A stretch of 64,000 nucleotides of DNA, taken from positions 1 to 64,000 of the forward strand of contig JAKSZT010000116.1 of assembly GCA_026826555.1 (NCBI GenBank), given 5' to 3'. The DNA is from Tolypeutes matacus. Taxonomy: Eukaryota > Chordata > Mammalia > Cingulata > Chlamyphoridae. Below, piece after piece: positions 35,160-47,791 of this stretch (the stretch's first letter is position 1; every line of letters begins with the position of its first letter). The position numbers and the translations under genes are program-made. The notes under the pieces are model-generated. The model was not told the origin of the DNA. It saw only the letters and a list, made by a program, of their open reading frames with translations, and ran no database searches.

Positions 35160-35985
35160 CTTCCCTTTGAAGGAATTTCCATCATGCTTACCTAAGCATG
35201 AGAGAATCTATGTAAGGAAAAACCCTGTGTCTTAAGGAATATTGGAAATCTTTCAGCCAGGCATTAAATCTCATTGAGCATGAAATATTCATACATTAAT
35301 TAGTATTGTAATGAACATGGGAATGCTTCCATCTAAAACAAAACCTCATGGAATGGGAGAAAATTCAAATTAGAGAGAAACCATGAGTGTCCAAATGTAA
35401 TCTGCTCTTTACATTGATTTTTACACCTCATTTTAAATGTCTTACAGGTGAACAAGCATAGAGATGTAATACATGTTGGAAAGTTTTCAACTTGACAGAA
35501 AACTTCCTTATTCATTCAGAAAATTCTTATTGAAGATAAATCATATATATGTTGGAAATTTTAATTCAAATGTCAAATCTCAGATACGAGAGATTTCCTA
35601 CTGCAAAGAAAGCCTATGCATGTAAGGCATGTGAAAAAGCTTTAGGTAAAAATAAAATCTCAAAGAACAAGAAAAAACTCATAGTGGACAGAAACAAAAT
35701 GAATGTAAAGAATGCAGGAAAGCCATCAGCCAAACACAATAGTTCATTAAACATCAGAGCATTCATACTGGAGAAAAAACTATATATGCAATGAATGTGG
35801 AAAAGCCTTCAAAAAGAAGGAAAACCTCATTAATCATCTGAGAATACATACTGGAGAGAAACCCTATGAATGTGATGGACGTGGGAAAGATTTCATTCAG
35901 AAAACAAGCCTCATTACACACCAGAGAAGACAAACTGGTGAGAAACACTATATCTGTAAGGAATGTAGGAAAGCCTTCACTAGCA
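35160..35985 (+). pseudogene. Degenerate C2H2 zinc-finger exon, duplicon copy 3, truncated
   Basis: The remnant can be followed from the region preceding the fingers (35160) through decayed fingers to 35985. The final part is well readable: [20 protein letters not shown], then [26 protein letters not shown] and CKECRKAF. The array stops at the inversion breakpoint, so the last two fingers and the 3' end are missing. The frame is interrupted by stops upstream. Confidence 0.8.
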
Positions 35986-37224
35986 AATCTTACAGTATTG
36001 GCTTCAGCAATAACATCACCAGAATGAGTAATATTAGGCTAGTGACCCTAATAAATAGTATGGGAATCCCAGAAATCCTTGGGACCTAGGGCTGCAAGAA
36101 TAGAAGTGAGTTTGTATGGTAGCACAATTTTGCAGAAAACCTCAGAGGGTACAGTTGCCAGATATCTCTCAGAATAATTAAATATTAAAATTTCAACACA
36201 TTTTTAACAGAGTTGAAAATGACACAGACCTCTTCAATCCCAGAAGATAACAGAGGGGTTGGATGGGAAGAGCTGATGAACAACTGAAGAAGCTGGAATG
36301 TCACACGTGTTCACTGCAGTTACCTCAAGCCAGAGAGGGAATGCCCTGTTTGGGAACCAAACTCTCAGAATCCTAAAGAAAACCATCATAATAGGTTCTT
36401 GATCAGCAAAGGAAGAAAGCAAGAATACCATGCTCAGCACTCAGACTCAGTAATACGAGTACCTCTAACGGGTCTTCACTGTGGATTAAGCAACAGGAAG
36501 TCCATCTTCTCCTGTGGTGCTAACAGCCCTGTAACTGGACATGTGTAAAGAGCAGTGTGGCCCTTCACACGGTCGTGTCCATGCTCCTCATGCTCCAGGC
36601 TCACTCTTGATAAGTGCAGCCTCAACCTATCCAGGCAGCTGGGAAAGGTGCCAAGGGGAGTGAGCACTTTGCCTTTATGGGTGACTCTATCTGCAGAGGG
36701 TGAGGGGAAGTGCCCCCCACAAATCAATCTTAAAATCAACCACTTTGTATGAGTTCATTGTGTACTACTTCCGAAATTTCTTTAAAATTATAACCAAATT
36801 ATCAATGCAAAGAGGATAAAAATAATTTATGTCTATTATGTCAAACAGCCTTCTCTAGCCTCAACCCCCATTCCTCCTTCCTGAGTATTATCTGCATTGG
36901 CATATCCTTTTGGGTACACATTTCTGTTTGTAAATACATGCATTCTCCTCTTTACTCAATCACACCCTATCACATATGGGAAAAATATTGGAGAACAACT
37001 TAAGAATATAAATAAATGTTCTAACTTCTTAAAATACTTGAGAGCAAAGTATATCATCTAATTATGAAAGGATCATTTCTGATTTAAAATAATTAGGAAA
37101 ATTGGAGTTAAGTAAAAAGCAGGTGACTGTAGTTCAGAGGCTATTAAACTTGAATCCACATCAGAATCAGGTTAAGAAACTGAAAAAATATGAATGGTTG
37201 TGGTGCCTTATAAGAAAATGCTAC
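35986..37224 (-). repeat. Duplicon copy 4, partial and inverted
   Basis: This is the reverse complement of the first part of the duplicon (equivalent to about 11620-12820 of copy 1). It is joined head-on to the truncated zinc-finger array of copy 3 at about 35985 and cut by the L1 at 37224. No gene was recognised in it. Confidence 0.85.
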
Positions 37225-37505
37225 AGGAGAGAGGCAAGATGGTATCAGTTTAGGAGGATACTCACTGACTAGCTCTCTGGGGACAGCTGATTGTGGGTGG
37301 GGTCCTACTCAAGGGTCTCTGCTGTGGGCACACGGAGTGAGAAACTTGGGTCACTTAGCAGTGGGCAGATTGATGGCATGGAGTGATTAGTGGAGATTCA
37401 TGGGTTTTGATCCGGCCTGTGGTGGTTAACACAGATGGCTGAGCCCTAACACAGGGACAATGGCTGGTTTGAACCATGAATCCTGCAACCACAACTCATG
37501 CTTCT

Positions 37506-37510
<5 letters not shown>

Positions 37511-37536
<26 letters not shown>

Positions 37537-37702
37537 TTTATTTATTTATTCATTTATTCCACCCTTGCTGCTTGTGCTCGCTGGGTCAGCCAACCACGCC
37601 ATGCGGGCAGGCCTGCCTTCACCAGGAGGCCCCGGGAACCGAACCCGGGTCCTCCCATATGGTAAACGGGAGCCCTACTGATTGAGCCACAGCCGCTTCC
37701 CA
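37511..37702 (-). mobile_element. DAS-type SINE, minus strand, inside the L1 5'UTR
   Basis: A T-rich run followed by the reverse complement of the DAS-type head, ending CCACAGCCGCTTCCC. A 14-base target duplication CATGCTTCTGTTTT lies at 37497-37510 and 37703-37716. It is younger than the L1 it sits in. Confidence 0.92.
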
Positions 37703-38134
37703 CATGCTTCTGTTTTGATGCAGCATAATCTGAGGGAGGGAGGGCTCTAAAAGAAGGTGTTGAGGGGTATAACTTCTGTGGATTTAGCTGCCTGGACCCC
37801 TTCATAGCTTTGGGTATCAGATAAGCTGGTTTGAAACAGCACCAGGCTGATGGTAGAGGGGAATGTGTGGAGGAAACCTGATTTACCCAACAGCTCACTG
37901 ATACTGAGGCCTCACCCCAGAGGGGGTAGAGTCAACCAATTTTATTGCTCTGCCTTGACAATCATCATAGCTTCACACCCCTGGGGAGGGAATGAAGTGG
38001 GAAGGGCTTGATTAGTTTCCATGAGCCTATTTGGGGTCCCCTCGGTGAAGGGGCTGATTTAGCAGAGGATGTCTTTTGGGTCCCTTATATCACCAAAAAA
38101 AGAGAATACAGTCACTTTAAAACAATGAATTCCT

Positions 38135-41100
38135 GTTCTTAATTCAGTTTAATAACAAAAATATGCCTCAAAACCTGCAGAGAGAACCTGGAAGGGAAAT
38201 TAATAAACACAAGCAGGCTGAGAGGATCTGCAAGGACCCTAGAAAGACTTCCTCCTTGGCTTTGTTTGACTCCTTGCTGGTATGGTGGTTTGGTTTTTCT
38301 CTGTTTATTTGTTGTCTCTTGCTTTTCTTTCCTCTTTCCTCCCCCCTTTCTGTTTTCCTTCATTTTTAAAAAAATTAGGTGCTGCTAGCTTACCTCTTCT
38401 TTGCTGTTCTTCTTCTTCAGTAATTTCCTATTCCTTGTCTATATTGATATTGTATCCCAAGCTATCTCTTATCTTTCCTTCATCTCTCTACCTTCTGCTT
38501 TCTGTTGTGGTTCTTAGACATCATGCTTTTTCATTAGACCACAACTTAAGGGTGTCAATTTCTATTCTATCTATTTTGTTTGCTTCTTATTTTATTAATA
38601 TTAGCTTTTTCCTTTTAGCCCTTTCTTTAGTCTTTCTCTCCCTCCTCATCATTCTAGCCTTCTAATTCATTATATATATATATTCCTCTAATTGGTTTCC
38701 CTGGCCATTGTAAGTACTCCACTTTTTTTCCTATTACTCTACACTGCCTACACAAGTTTAATATTCATTTCACTAAGTCCTATTTGGCCACTCTTCTAAC
38801 TTTTATCAATATTAATATTATCCTTCTTCCTTTCTCACATCTTTCATTCCCTCTGGCACTAATTTTTTGCCTTCAAAGTAACATTGAAAGAAGCAAGGAA
38901 ACAATATAAGAAGAAAAAGTGTCAAAGAGAAAACTTAACACACACACAGAACAACCAACTAAATAAAACACAAGAGGAGTGAGAGAAGGTAATCAACTGA
39001 ATAAACCCAGCAAGATAAAATGATGACTAAGGGCAACAAAAAATTACAAACCACACTGAGAAACAGGAATACATGGACCACTGCAATGAACAAACTAAAA
39101 ACAAGGAATATATGCCGAACATTGAACAACTAATCAAAGATTCCCAAACAAATATCATGAACCAACTTAATGAAGTGAAGGAAGAGATTAAGGATATAAG
39201 GAAGACACTGGGAGAATATACTGAAGAAATTGTAAACATATACAGAAAGATAACAGATAGGATGGTGATCAATGGTGGAATCCAAGAAATCAAAAGATTC
39301 TGGATTCACATAACAGCAGATTTGAAAAGGCAAAAGAAAAAATTAGTGATGTGGAAGACAATACAGCTGAAATCAAACAGATAGTAGAAGAGATAGACAA
39401 TATATATATATATATAAAATCCAGCAGAGACTCAGAGATTTAACTGACAACACAAAACACAGAAACATAGACATTATGGGCATCCCGGAAGTAGAAGAGA
39501 AGGGAAAGGGAACAGAAGGAGTGTTGAAGGAAATAATGGCTGAAAACTTCCTAACCCTATTGAGAGATGGATGTGGAGATCCAGGAAGCAAAGCACACCC
39601 CAAACAGTATAAATCCCAACAGGCCAACTGCAAGACATATACTTGTCAAAATGTCCAATGCTCAAGACAAAGACAAAATACTCAAGGCAGAAAGAGAAAA
39701 GAGAACCATCACATACAGGGGATGCACAATAAGAATAAGTGGTGATTTCTCATCTGAAACCATGGAGAAAAGAAGAAAGTGGTATGAGTTCTTAATTTAG
39801 TTTAATACCAAAAATCTGCTTCAAAATCTGCAGGTAGAACCCAGAAGGGAAATTGATAAACACAAGCAGGCTGAGAGGATCCACAAGGACCCTAGATGGA
39901 CCACTTCCTCCTTAGGTTTGTTTGACTGCTTGCTGGTGAGATTGTTTCATTTATTCTCTGTTTATTTTTGTCTTGCTTTTCTTTCCTCTTTCCACACCCC
40001 TTTCTGTTTTCCTTCATTTTTCAAAAAAGGAGGTGCTGCTAGGTTACTCTTCTTTGCTGTTATTCCTCTTCAGTGATTTCCCATTCTCTGCCTGTATTGA
40101 TATTGTATCCCAAGCTATCTATTCTCCTTCCTTGGTATCTCTGTCTTCTGCTTCCTGTTGTGGTTCTTAGACACCATGATTTTTCATTAACCCACAAATT
40201 AAGGGTGCCAGTTTCTATTCTATCTATTTTGCTTACTTCTTACTTTATTAATATTAGCCTTTTCATTTTAGCTCTTTCTTTAACTTTCTCTCCCTCCTCT
40301 TCTTTCTAGTCTTCTAAATCATTATATATATATTCCTCTATTTGTTTCCCCAGCCCATTGTAGGTACTCCACTTTTTTCCTGTTACTGTACACTGCCTAC
40401 ACAAGTTAAATATTCATTTTACTAAATCCTATTTGGCCACTCATCTAACTTTTATCAATATTACTATTATCCTTTTTCCTTTCTCACATCTTTCAATCCC
40501 TCTGGCATTAATTTTTTCCTTCAAGGTAACGTAGAAAGGAGCAAGGAAACAAAATAAGAAGAAAATGTGTCCAAGAGACAACTTAACACACACAGAAGCA
40601 ACAATTAAATAAAACTCAAGAGGAGAGAGAGAACTAATCAACTGAATAAACCCAGCAATATAAAATGATGACTAGAGGGCAACAAAAAATTACAAACCAC
40701 ACTGAGAAACAGTAAGACATGGACCACTCCAATGAACAAACTAAAAACAAGTAATATATGCAGAACATCAAACAACTAATCCAAGATTCCCAAACAAATA
40801 TCGTGAATCAACTTAATGAAGTGAAGGAAGAGATTAAGGATATAAAGAAGACACTGGGAGAACATACTGAAGAAACTGGAAACATACGCAAAAAGATAAC
40901 AGAACTTATGGTGATCAGTGGCAAAATCCAAGAAATCAAAAGGATGCTGGATTCACATAACAGCAGATTTTAACAGGCCGAAGAAAGAATTAGTGATGTG
41001 GAACACAATACAGCTGAAATCACATATAGTAGAAGAGAAAAACAAAAAAAATATATAAAAAATCAAGTAGGGACTCAGAGATTTAACTGGCAACACAAAG

Positions 41101-41428
41101 TACACAAACATACGCATTATGGGCATCCCAGAAGGAGAAGAAGGGAAAGGGAACAGAAGGAGTGTTGAAGGAAATAATGGTGGAAAACTTCCCAACCTTA
41201 TTGAGAGATGGATGTGCAGATCCAGGAAGCAAAGCACACCTCAAACAGTATAAATCCCAACAGGCCAACTCCAAGACATATACTTGTCAAAATATCCAAT
41301 GCTCAAGACAAAGAGAAAACACTCAAGGCAGCAAGAGAAAAGAGAACCATCACATACAAGGGATGCACAATAAGATTAAATGGTGATTTCTCATCTGAAA
41401 CCATAGAGGAAAGAAGACAGTGCTATGA
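38135..41428 (+). repeat. Tandem duplication within the L1 (two units of about 1.65 kb)
   Basis: Unit 1 is 38135-39787 and unit 2 is 39788-41428. Both start GTTCTTAATT followed by AGTTTAATA and run through the pyrimidine-rich 5'UTR into ORF1, ending near TATGA. After unit 2 the sequence continues into the rest of ORF1 and ORF2. Unit 1 stops at the same place inside ORF1. Confidence 0.88.
39020..39787 (+). pseudogene. L1 ORF1 remnant, first copy
   Basis: This is the L1 RNA-binding protein. Within 39073-39384 the coiled-coil part (KEEIKDIRKTLGEYTEE) is open. The RNA-recognition and C-terminal part is readable from about 39470 (MGIPEVEEKGKG) to HILVKMSNAQDKDKILKAER, DFSSETMEKRRKW. A frameshift and an inserted AT dinucleotide run (about 39400-39417) separate the two. 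Truncated by the tandem duplication at 39787. Confidence 0.85.
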
Positions 41429-41650
41429 TATTATCAAATTACTAAAAGAAAAAAATTCCAGCCACGAATTCTGTATCCAGCAAAACTGACATTCAAAAAT
41501 GATACAGATTTCAAAATATTCACAGATAAACAGAAATTAAGAGAATATGTCAATAAGAAACTGGCACTTCAAGAAATACTAAAGGAAGTTCTACAAAGTG
41601 AAAGGATAATTCAAGAGTTAGGAGAGTTAAAAAAATACAAAAACAGAAAC
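40665..41650 (+). pseudogene. L1 ORF1 remnant, second copy, complete in length
   Basis: Same protein as the first copy. The coiled coil is open at 40758-40973 (EVKEEIKDIKKTLGEHTEE), and the C-terminal domain is open at 41208-41489 (RHILVKISNAQDKEK, GDFSSETIEERRQ). It continues into a LLKEKN segment and the C-terminal end not present in copy one. Stops and a frameshift disable it. Confidence 0.85.
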
Positions 41651-41686
41651 AAAACAACATATGACATACATTAATCCAAAGAAAAT

Positions 41687-44600
41687 ATGGCTGAAGTAAG
41701 AAATTCTTTGAGAGTAATAACACTGAATGTAAAAGGATTAAATTCACCACTCAAGAGACACAGATTCACAGAATGGATAAAGAAATATGATCCATCTATA
41801 TGCTGTCTACAAGAAACCCACCTTTGAACAAGGGATTCAAGGAGGTTGAAAGTAAATGCTGGAAAGCATTTTTACAAGCTAACAATAGCCATAAAAGGGC
41901 AGGAGTAGCTATTCTAATATCAGACAAAATAGACTTTAAATGCAAAATTATTGTAAGGTACAATGATGGACACTATATACTAGTAAATGTGGTAATCTCT
42001 TAAGAAGAGAGAACACTCAAAATCATTTACACACTTAATTGTGGTGCCTCAAATTTCATGAGACAAACTCTGGAAAAGATAAGTGAAGATATAAATGCCT
42101 CTACAATTATAGCAGGGGACGTTAATACACCATTATCATCATTAGACAGAACATCTACACAGAGAATCAACAAAGAAACAAAGACTCTCAAAAATACATT
42201 AGAAGACATGGACTTAACAGAAATATACAGAACAATATACCCCAATACATCAGGATTTACATTCTTCTTGAGTGCACATGGATCATACTCTGTGATAGAC
42301 CTCATGCTAGGCCACAGAAAAACTCTCAATGAATTCAGAACGATTGACATTATACAAAGTAATTTCTCTGATGACAATGGAACTAAATTGGAAATCACTA
42401 AGGGCTAGAGAAACAGGTTAGGTACAAGGATATGGAAGTTAAACAACACACACTTAGACATACAGTGTGTCAAGGAGGAAATCTCAAAAGAAATCAGTAA
42501 CTACTTTGAATCTAATGAAAATGACAACACAACATATCAAAACATATGGGATGCAGCCAAAGATGTCCTGAGAGGGAAGTTCAAAGCCATAAATACATAT
42601 ATTAAAAAAGAAGAAAGAGATAAAATTGAAGACCTAATTGCACACTTGGAGTAATTGGAAAAACAACAAAAAACAAAACCTAATGGAAGTAAAAAGAAGG
42701 AAATAACAAAGATTAGAGCTGAACTAAATGAAATAGAGATTAAGAAAGCCCTAGAAAATATAAAGAAAACCAAAAGCTGGTTCTTCGAGAATATCAATAA
42801 AATCGACAAACCCTTAGGCAGATTAACAAAGAAAAATAGAGAACAGATGCAAATACACAAAATAAGGAATGAGCAAGGGAATATCACTACTGACCCCACA
42901 GAAATAAAGAGCATCATAAGAGGATATTTTGAAAAATTATATGTCAACCAGAATGATAATTTAAAAGCAATGGACAAGTTTCTAGGAACTCACAAACAGC
43001 CTACTTTGATGAAAGAAGGAATTGATGAAATCAACAGTCGAACTACGGTAAAGAGATATACTCAGTCATCAAAAACCTCCCAACTAAGAGCCCAGGACCT
43101 GATGGCTTCACAGCTGAATTCTACCAAAATTCCAGAAAGAGATAATGGCTATTCTACTTAACCTCTTCCAAAGAATAGAAATAGAAGGAATATTGCCTAA
43201 CTCATTCTACAATGCCAACATTACCCTAATACCAAAACCAAAGAAAGATACCACCAAAAAGGAAAATTACAGATCAATTTCTCTAATGAACCTTGATGCT
43301 AAAATCCTCAACAAAATACATGCTAATAGCATTCAACAACATATCAAAGGGATTATACATCATGACCAAGTGGGTTTCATCCCAGGTATGCAAGGATGGT
43401 TCAATATAAGAAAATCAATCAATGTAATACACCACATAAACAAACTGAAAGAAAAAAACCACATGATCATCTCTATAGATTCAGAAAAAGCATTCGACAA
43501 AATACAGATCTCTTTCTTGATAAAAACACCACAACAGATAGGAATAGAAGGACATTTTCTAAATATGATAAAGGGTATATATGAGAAACCCAAAGCTAAC
43601 TCATCTTCAATGGTGAAATCCTAAAAGCCTTCCCTCTGTGATTGGGAAAAAGACAAGGATGACCACTATCACCACTCTTATTTAACATTGTCTTAGAAGT
43701 ACTTGCTCGAGCACTGAGTCAAGAAAAGAATATAAAAGGCATCCAGATTGGAAAAGAAGTAAAAATTTCATTATTTGCAGATGTCATCATCCTATACATA
43801 GAAAGCCCAGCGAAAGCCACAACAAAGCTTCTGGAAATTTTAAAGTAGTTCAATAATATTGCAGGCTATAAGATCAATGCTCAAAAATCAGTAGCATTTC
43901 TGTGCACCAATAACGAGCAATCAGAGGAGGAACTCAAGAAAAAAAATGCCATTTACAATACTAACTAAAAGAATCAAATGTCTAGGAATAAATTTAACTA
44001 AAGATGTAAAGGACATATATACAGAAAACTATACAACACTGTTAAAGGAAATCAAAGAAGAGTTAAATGATGGAAAAATATTCCCTGTTCATGGAAAGGA
44101 AGACTAAACATCATCAAGATGTCTATCCTACCCCAACTACGTCAGATTTAATGCAATCCCAATAAAAAATTATCATTATTTTTTTAAGAAACTGGAAAAA
44201 CTAACTACAAAATATATTTGGAAAGGTAAGAGGCCCCGAATTACCAAAGACATAATGAAAAAGAAAAATGATGTTGGAGGTATAACATTACCAGACTTTA
44301 AAATATATTAAAAACTACAGTGATCAAAACTGCATGGTATTGGCACAAGGATAGACCTACTGACAAATGGAATCGAATTGAGAGTTCTATTATAGATCCT
44401 TGCATATACAGTCATCTGATATTCCACAAGGTTACCAAGCCCACTCAGTTGGGGGAGAATGGCCTCTTTAACAATTGGTGCTTGGAGAACTGAATATCCA
44501 TATTCAAAAGAATGAGAGAAGAATATAGTCTCACATCTTATTCAAAAATCAACTTAAGATGGATCAATGATCTAAATATAAGAGCCAAAACCATAAAGAC

Positions 44601-45150
44601 CTTGGAAGATAATGTAGGAAAGCATCTACAGGACCTTGTAATAGGAAATGGTTTCACGAACTTCATAGTCAAAGCACGAACAGCAACAGAAAAATTAGAT
44701 AAATGGGATCTCATCAAAATTAAAATTTTCTTCACCTCAAAGGACGTTATTAAGAAAATAAAAAGGCAGCCTACCCAATGAAAGAAAATATTCAGCGACC
44801 ATATATCTGATAAGAGCCTAATATCATGTATATATAAAGAAATCCTACACCTTGAAAATAAAAGATAAACAACCCATATAAAAAATGGGCAAGTGACCTG
44901 AAAAGACACTTCTTCAAGGAAGAAATACCAAGGGCTAAAAAGCACATGAAAAAATGCTCCCCATCGTTTGCTATCAGAGAAATGCAAATCAAAACTACAA
45001 TGAGATACCATTTACACCCATCAGAATGGCAGCTATTGAAAAACAGCAGACTCTTAGTGTTGGAGAGGATGTGGAGGAATGGGAACCCTCAATCACTTCT
45101 GGTTGGATTGTGGAATGGTTCAGCCACTGTGGAAGACAGTTTGGCGGTTC
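41687..45150 (+). pseudogene. L1 ORF2 remnant: endonuclease and reverse transcriptase
   Basis: ORF2 nicks target DNA and copies L1 RNA. The start MAEVRNSLRVITLNVKGLNS is at 41687. Endonuclease fragments at 41800-42003 and 42058-42408 include IAGDVNTPLSSLDR. The linker has KDVLRGKFKAINTYIKKEER (about 42563). The reverse transcriptase is open at 43145-43624 ([24 protein letters not shown]). The catalytic box at 43774-43785 reads FADV instead of FADD, and several stops occur, so it is inactive. The C-terminal part at 44512-45150 is readable and ends at the ERVK junction before the normal ORF2 stop. Confidence 0.88.
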
Positions 45151-45159
45151 CTGAGGATG

Positions 45160-46600
45160 AAGGGAAATTTATTGAAATTTTAACCTTGCATTTTCTTAAA
45201 TGACCTAACTGCATAGGATCCATCAATCCATATATAAAGCCCCAAAATAATAGTATAAAGTGATAAATGGCATACATGTCATGTTTCATCTGAGGTTGTG
45301 CTCTTTAATAATTGCAATAGAATTGTAAATAATTGGGCCCTTATAGGGATACCAAAACCTAATGTAAACACAACTATAAGTTGAAAAATTAATAATTCAA
45401 CAAAAATAACTATTGAAAGCTATTATTATTTTTAGAATTTTGGGAATGTCATAAGCTTAAATATATCACTGTTGGACTCATCACGGAAGAGTTATCCCAC
45501 ATCTATGGGATATTAAACTTAACAAAGCTAGAAATTATTTGTGGAAACTATTTTGGGGAACTAGCCCAATTTTTGAATGACAATGCAGTAAAACTAATAT
45601 TACCAGTTTAAAAAGAAAATCCACTTAATTTTTCAAAGTATGTTTATGGGATCCCATTGTTTTTATAGTAGGAACAGTGAGCATTAATCAAACATGGTTT
45701 TTCTGCAGCAATTGCTCCCTTTACACTTTTGTATCAGAATCTGTTTTACAGAAGAGTTCTATTGTGGTTCTAATAGGACAATGGCATCGCAGATTATGGC
45801 TTCCAGTTCTCATGAATCGCTGCTGGCTGTGTTCCCATGAGAGCCAAATCCATCGGTACTTTCTACATCATTGTTTGAAAAGAAGTAAACGTTTAATTGG
45901 ATTAATTATAGCTGCTGTATTAGGGTTATAAATATTATTACAGCCGCTGCTGTGACAAGAAATGACCTACATGAGAATGTCCAAACACAACAATATGTTT
46001 AAAAGTGGCATCATAATGCTAGTGAGGTATGGCATAGTCAGGCATATATAGATGAGCAAATTAATAATAGGCTTAATAACTTAGAGATAGTTGTTACACA
46101 AATGGGAGATCAAGTATATAATCTACATTTAAAACAAGGTTTGAAGTGTGATTGGAATGAAATTGCTTTTTGTATCACTCCTCTCCCATACAATGATTCC
46201 CATTATGAATGGAAAAAATTAAACATCATTTACTGGGTCATCACACAAATTTATCTATAAAAATTACAGATTTGCAAAATAGGATTTTGAGAATGTCTCA
46301 GATTCAACTTACTATGCTTCCAGGTAGCGAATTTTGGCAATCTAACAGATCGATTAAATAAAATAAACCCCTTACATTGGTGGAAATCAAACTCTGTACA
46401 TGCTAACTTTGGTGTGGTGATCATTGGTTCTCTGCTACAATTAATTGTATTAGAAGGTATTCACAAAGCCCTGCTGTCCCACATTAATAGCACTTTAAAG
46501 GCCAGTCCTGCCAAAGACTTGATTCTATTAAAACCCTTAACTCTGAAACCCCTGTCCATGGAGCTTGGCTCGTGGCCAGGGTTGGGTAAGACATTTAGAG
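45160..46600 (+). pseudogene. env: env remnant of ERVK copy D
   Basis: Contains the second half of the surface subunit, broken, and the transmembrane subunit. In the open stretch 45677-45931 a basic RSKR cleavage-type motif is directly followed by the hydrophobic LIGLIIAAVLGL, a fusion-peptide-like start, then a stop. Downstream the helical region (QMGDQVYNLHLKQGLKCDWN, with frameshift upstream) reads through the place where copies A and B have a stop. A membrane-spanning stretch and tail occur at 46414-46600. Not intact. Confidence 0.82.
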
Positions 46601-46656
46601 GAGGACAAATTAAGACAGGCACAGTCACTCTGGACAAAAACCAAAAAAGGTGGAAT

Positions 46657-47047
46657 TGTTGGAAAAGATGCTGAGAGCAAGAGCATAAAGGGTTAAGCAT
46701 TTAAAAAGTATGCTTGCTGGCAGAGTAACATTAGTAAATGTCTCCAAGGACACTGCATACTGCAGACATCAGTGGAAGGAGGCAGAACTGAATAAACACA
46801 ACACTAAGATGTTATTGTCTGAATTCCCCAGAAAGATAGTCTGGGAACACAGAAACAGGCAGTGCTTTCATGTACCAAGCTGAGAAACTAGTGAAGGATG
46901 CCCTAATTTTGTTATCAGCTTTGGAGTCAGAAAAGCAGCTTCAGCCTAAATAAACTTGCCTGCATCCCACATGGAGGGAGGCCACCTGGACCCAAACTTT
47001 CTTTGGATCGTTCCCGGGACCATACACCTCCATGTTGATTTACAACA
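46657..47047 (+). repeat. 3' LTR of ERVK copy D
   Basis: 391 bases, TGTTGGAAAAGATGCTGAGA to TGATTTACAACA, preceded by a purine-rich AAAAACCAAAAAAGGTGGAA tract. The TATA box is lost (TCAGAAAA). AATAAA is kept. Confidence 0.92.
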
Positions 47048-47239
47048 TTTCCTCAAAGTGAATTTACATTCATAGAAGTGTTATTTTGAGGAAACAATGC
47101 TTGTGGTCAGAGAAAAATATTTTCCCAACTTTCTTACATTCTCTGCCTTCATCTTAGGTCTGTACTGTTGTGGAAGTGGATATAGTTTCACTCACAAGCC
47201 TTTTGATATTTGGTTCTTTTTGTTCTTAATGTCCTATGC

Positions 47240-47400
47240 TTCTTCATAATTTGTGGGGTGCAGCAGAAGCAGTGCTTAGAAGGAAATTTCATTAGAAAAG
47301 AGGAAATATCCAATATCAATCATCTAAGCATCCAATTTGGGAAGTGCAACAATCTCTCCTTTTTATTTGTTCTATCTTTCATGGCTATTCCTGCTTCAAA
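47240..47400 (+). repeat. Old L1 ORF2 fragment, duplicon copy 5
   Basis: Plus-strand reading shows FIRKEEISNINHLSIQF, the same L1 ORF2 scrap as in the other copies. Part of the RGKFIALNA core is deleted here. Confidence 0.5.
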
Positions 47401-47791
47401 TGAGCATCACATCCAGTTTGGTTATTTCATAACTAGGAAATTGGGAAGTGATACAGCACTTGATTTATGATGGGGACAAAACAGCAGCACATAAATCAAC
47501 CATGGAACCTTAGGCTTCTGAAGGATAAGAAAGGCAGAGCTTCCAAAGATGCATGAGTAAGGTGGCTCCAGAACAAAGACCAAAATGGCAGCCCAGGAAA
47601 TCCTGAATACTTTGTTTTGGACTGATTATTTTTGTTCAATTTTTTCTGCTATTTATTTGGATGAGATGTACTATTTAATATTCTTTAAAGTTTACCAGGG
47701 AAATTATAACACTTTTGATTGCCTTTCCAAATCTGCACTTATTACTTATTACTGACTGGCCAAATAATGTATTTTAAAACATTTTATATCC

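Larger units (their letters stand above)
30310..35985 (+). repeat. Duplicon copy 3 (plus orientation), ERVK-free
   Basis: This copy follows copy 2 directly, and the junction sequence (CACTCATCTCTGTTTAATTT) is the empty counterpart of the ERVK insertion site. The segment order is as before. A DAS-type SINE is added at 31563-31740. Nothing coding was recognised at 31010-32500 or 33110-33860. The copy ends abruptly at about 35985 inside the zinc-finger array, where inverted sequence starts. Confidence 0.85.
37225..45150 (+). mobile_element. LINE-1 element with duplicated 5'UTR-ORF1 segment, 3' end missing
   Basis: The 5' end AGGAGAGAGGCAAGATGG resembles L1 5'UTR starts and interrupts duplicon copy 4 exactly after CTTATAAGAAAATGCTAC. 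It is followed by 5'UTR, a pyrimidine-rich stretch, ORF1, a repeat of that stretch and ORF1, then ORF2 with endonuclease and reverse transcriptase. The 3' end of ORF2, the 3'UTR and the poly(A) are missing. At about 45150 the sequence becomes ERVK env. A minus-strand SINE is inserted in the 5'UTR. All frames are broken. Confidence 0.88.
45150..47047 (+). mobile_element. ERVK-type copy D: env 3' part and 3' LTR
   Basis: From about 45150 the sequence follows ERVK env (equivalent to about 22400 of copy B) through the transmembrane subunit to a complete 3' LTR. The 5' part is missing and L1 sequence abuts it. The right flank (from 47048) is duplicon sequence in minus orientation, at a place different from the A/B insertion site. 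D is therefore an independent copy or a product of rearrangement. Confidence 0.88.

Noticed and set aside
38280..38665. 127-codon hydrophobic open frame
   Set aside because: It is the pyrimidine-rich L1 5'UTR read as Phe/Leu/Ser. The second unit (39973-40309) does not preserve the same frame.
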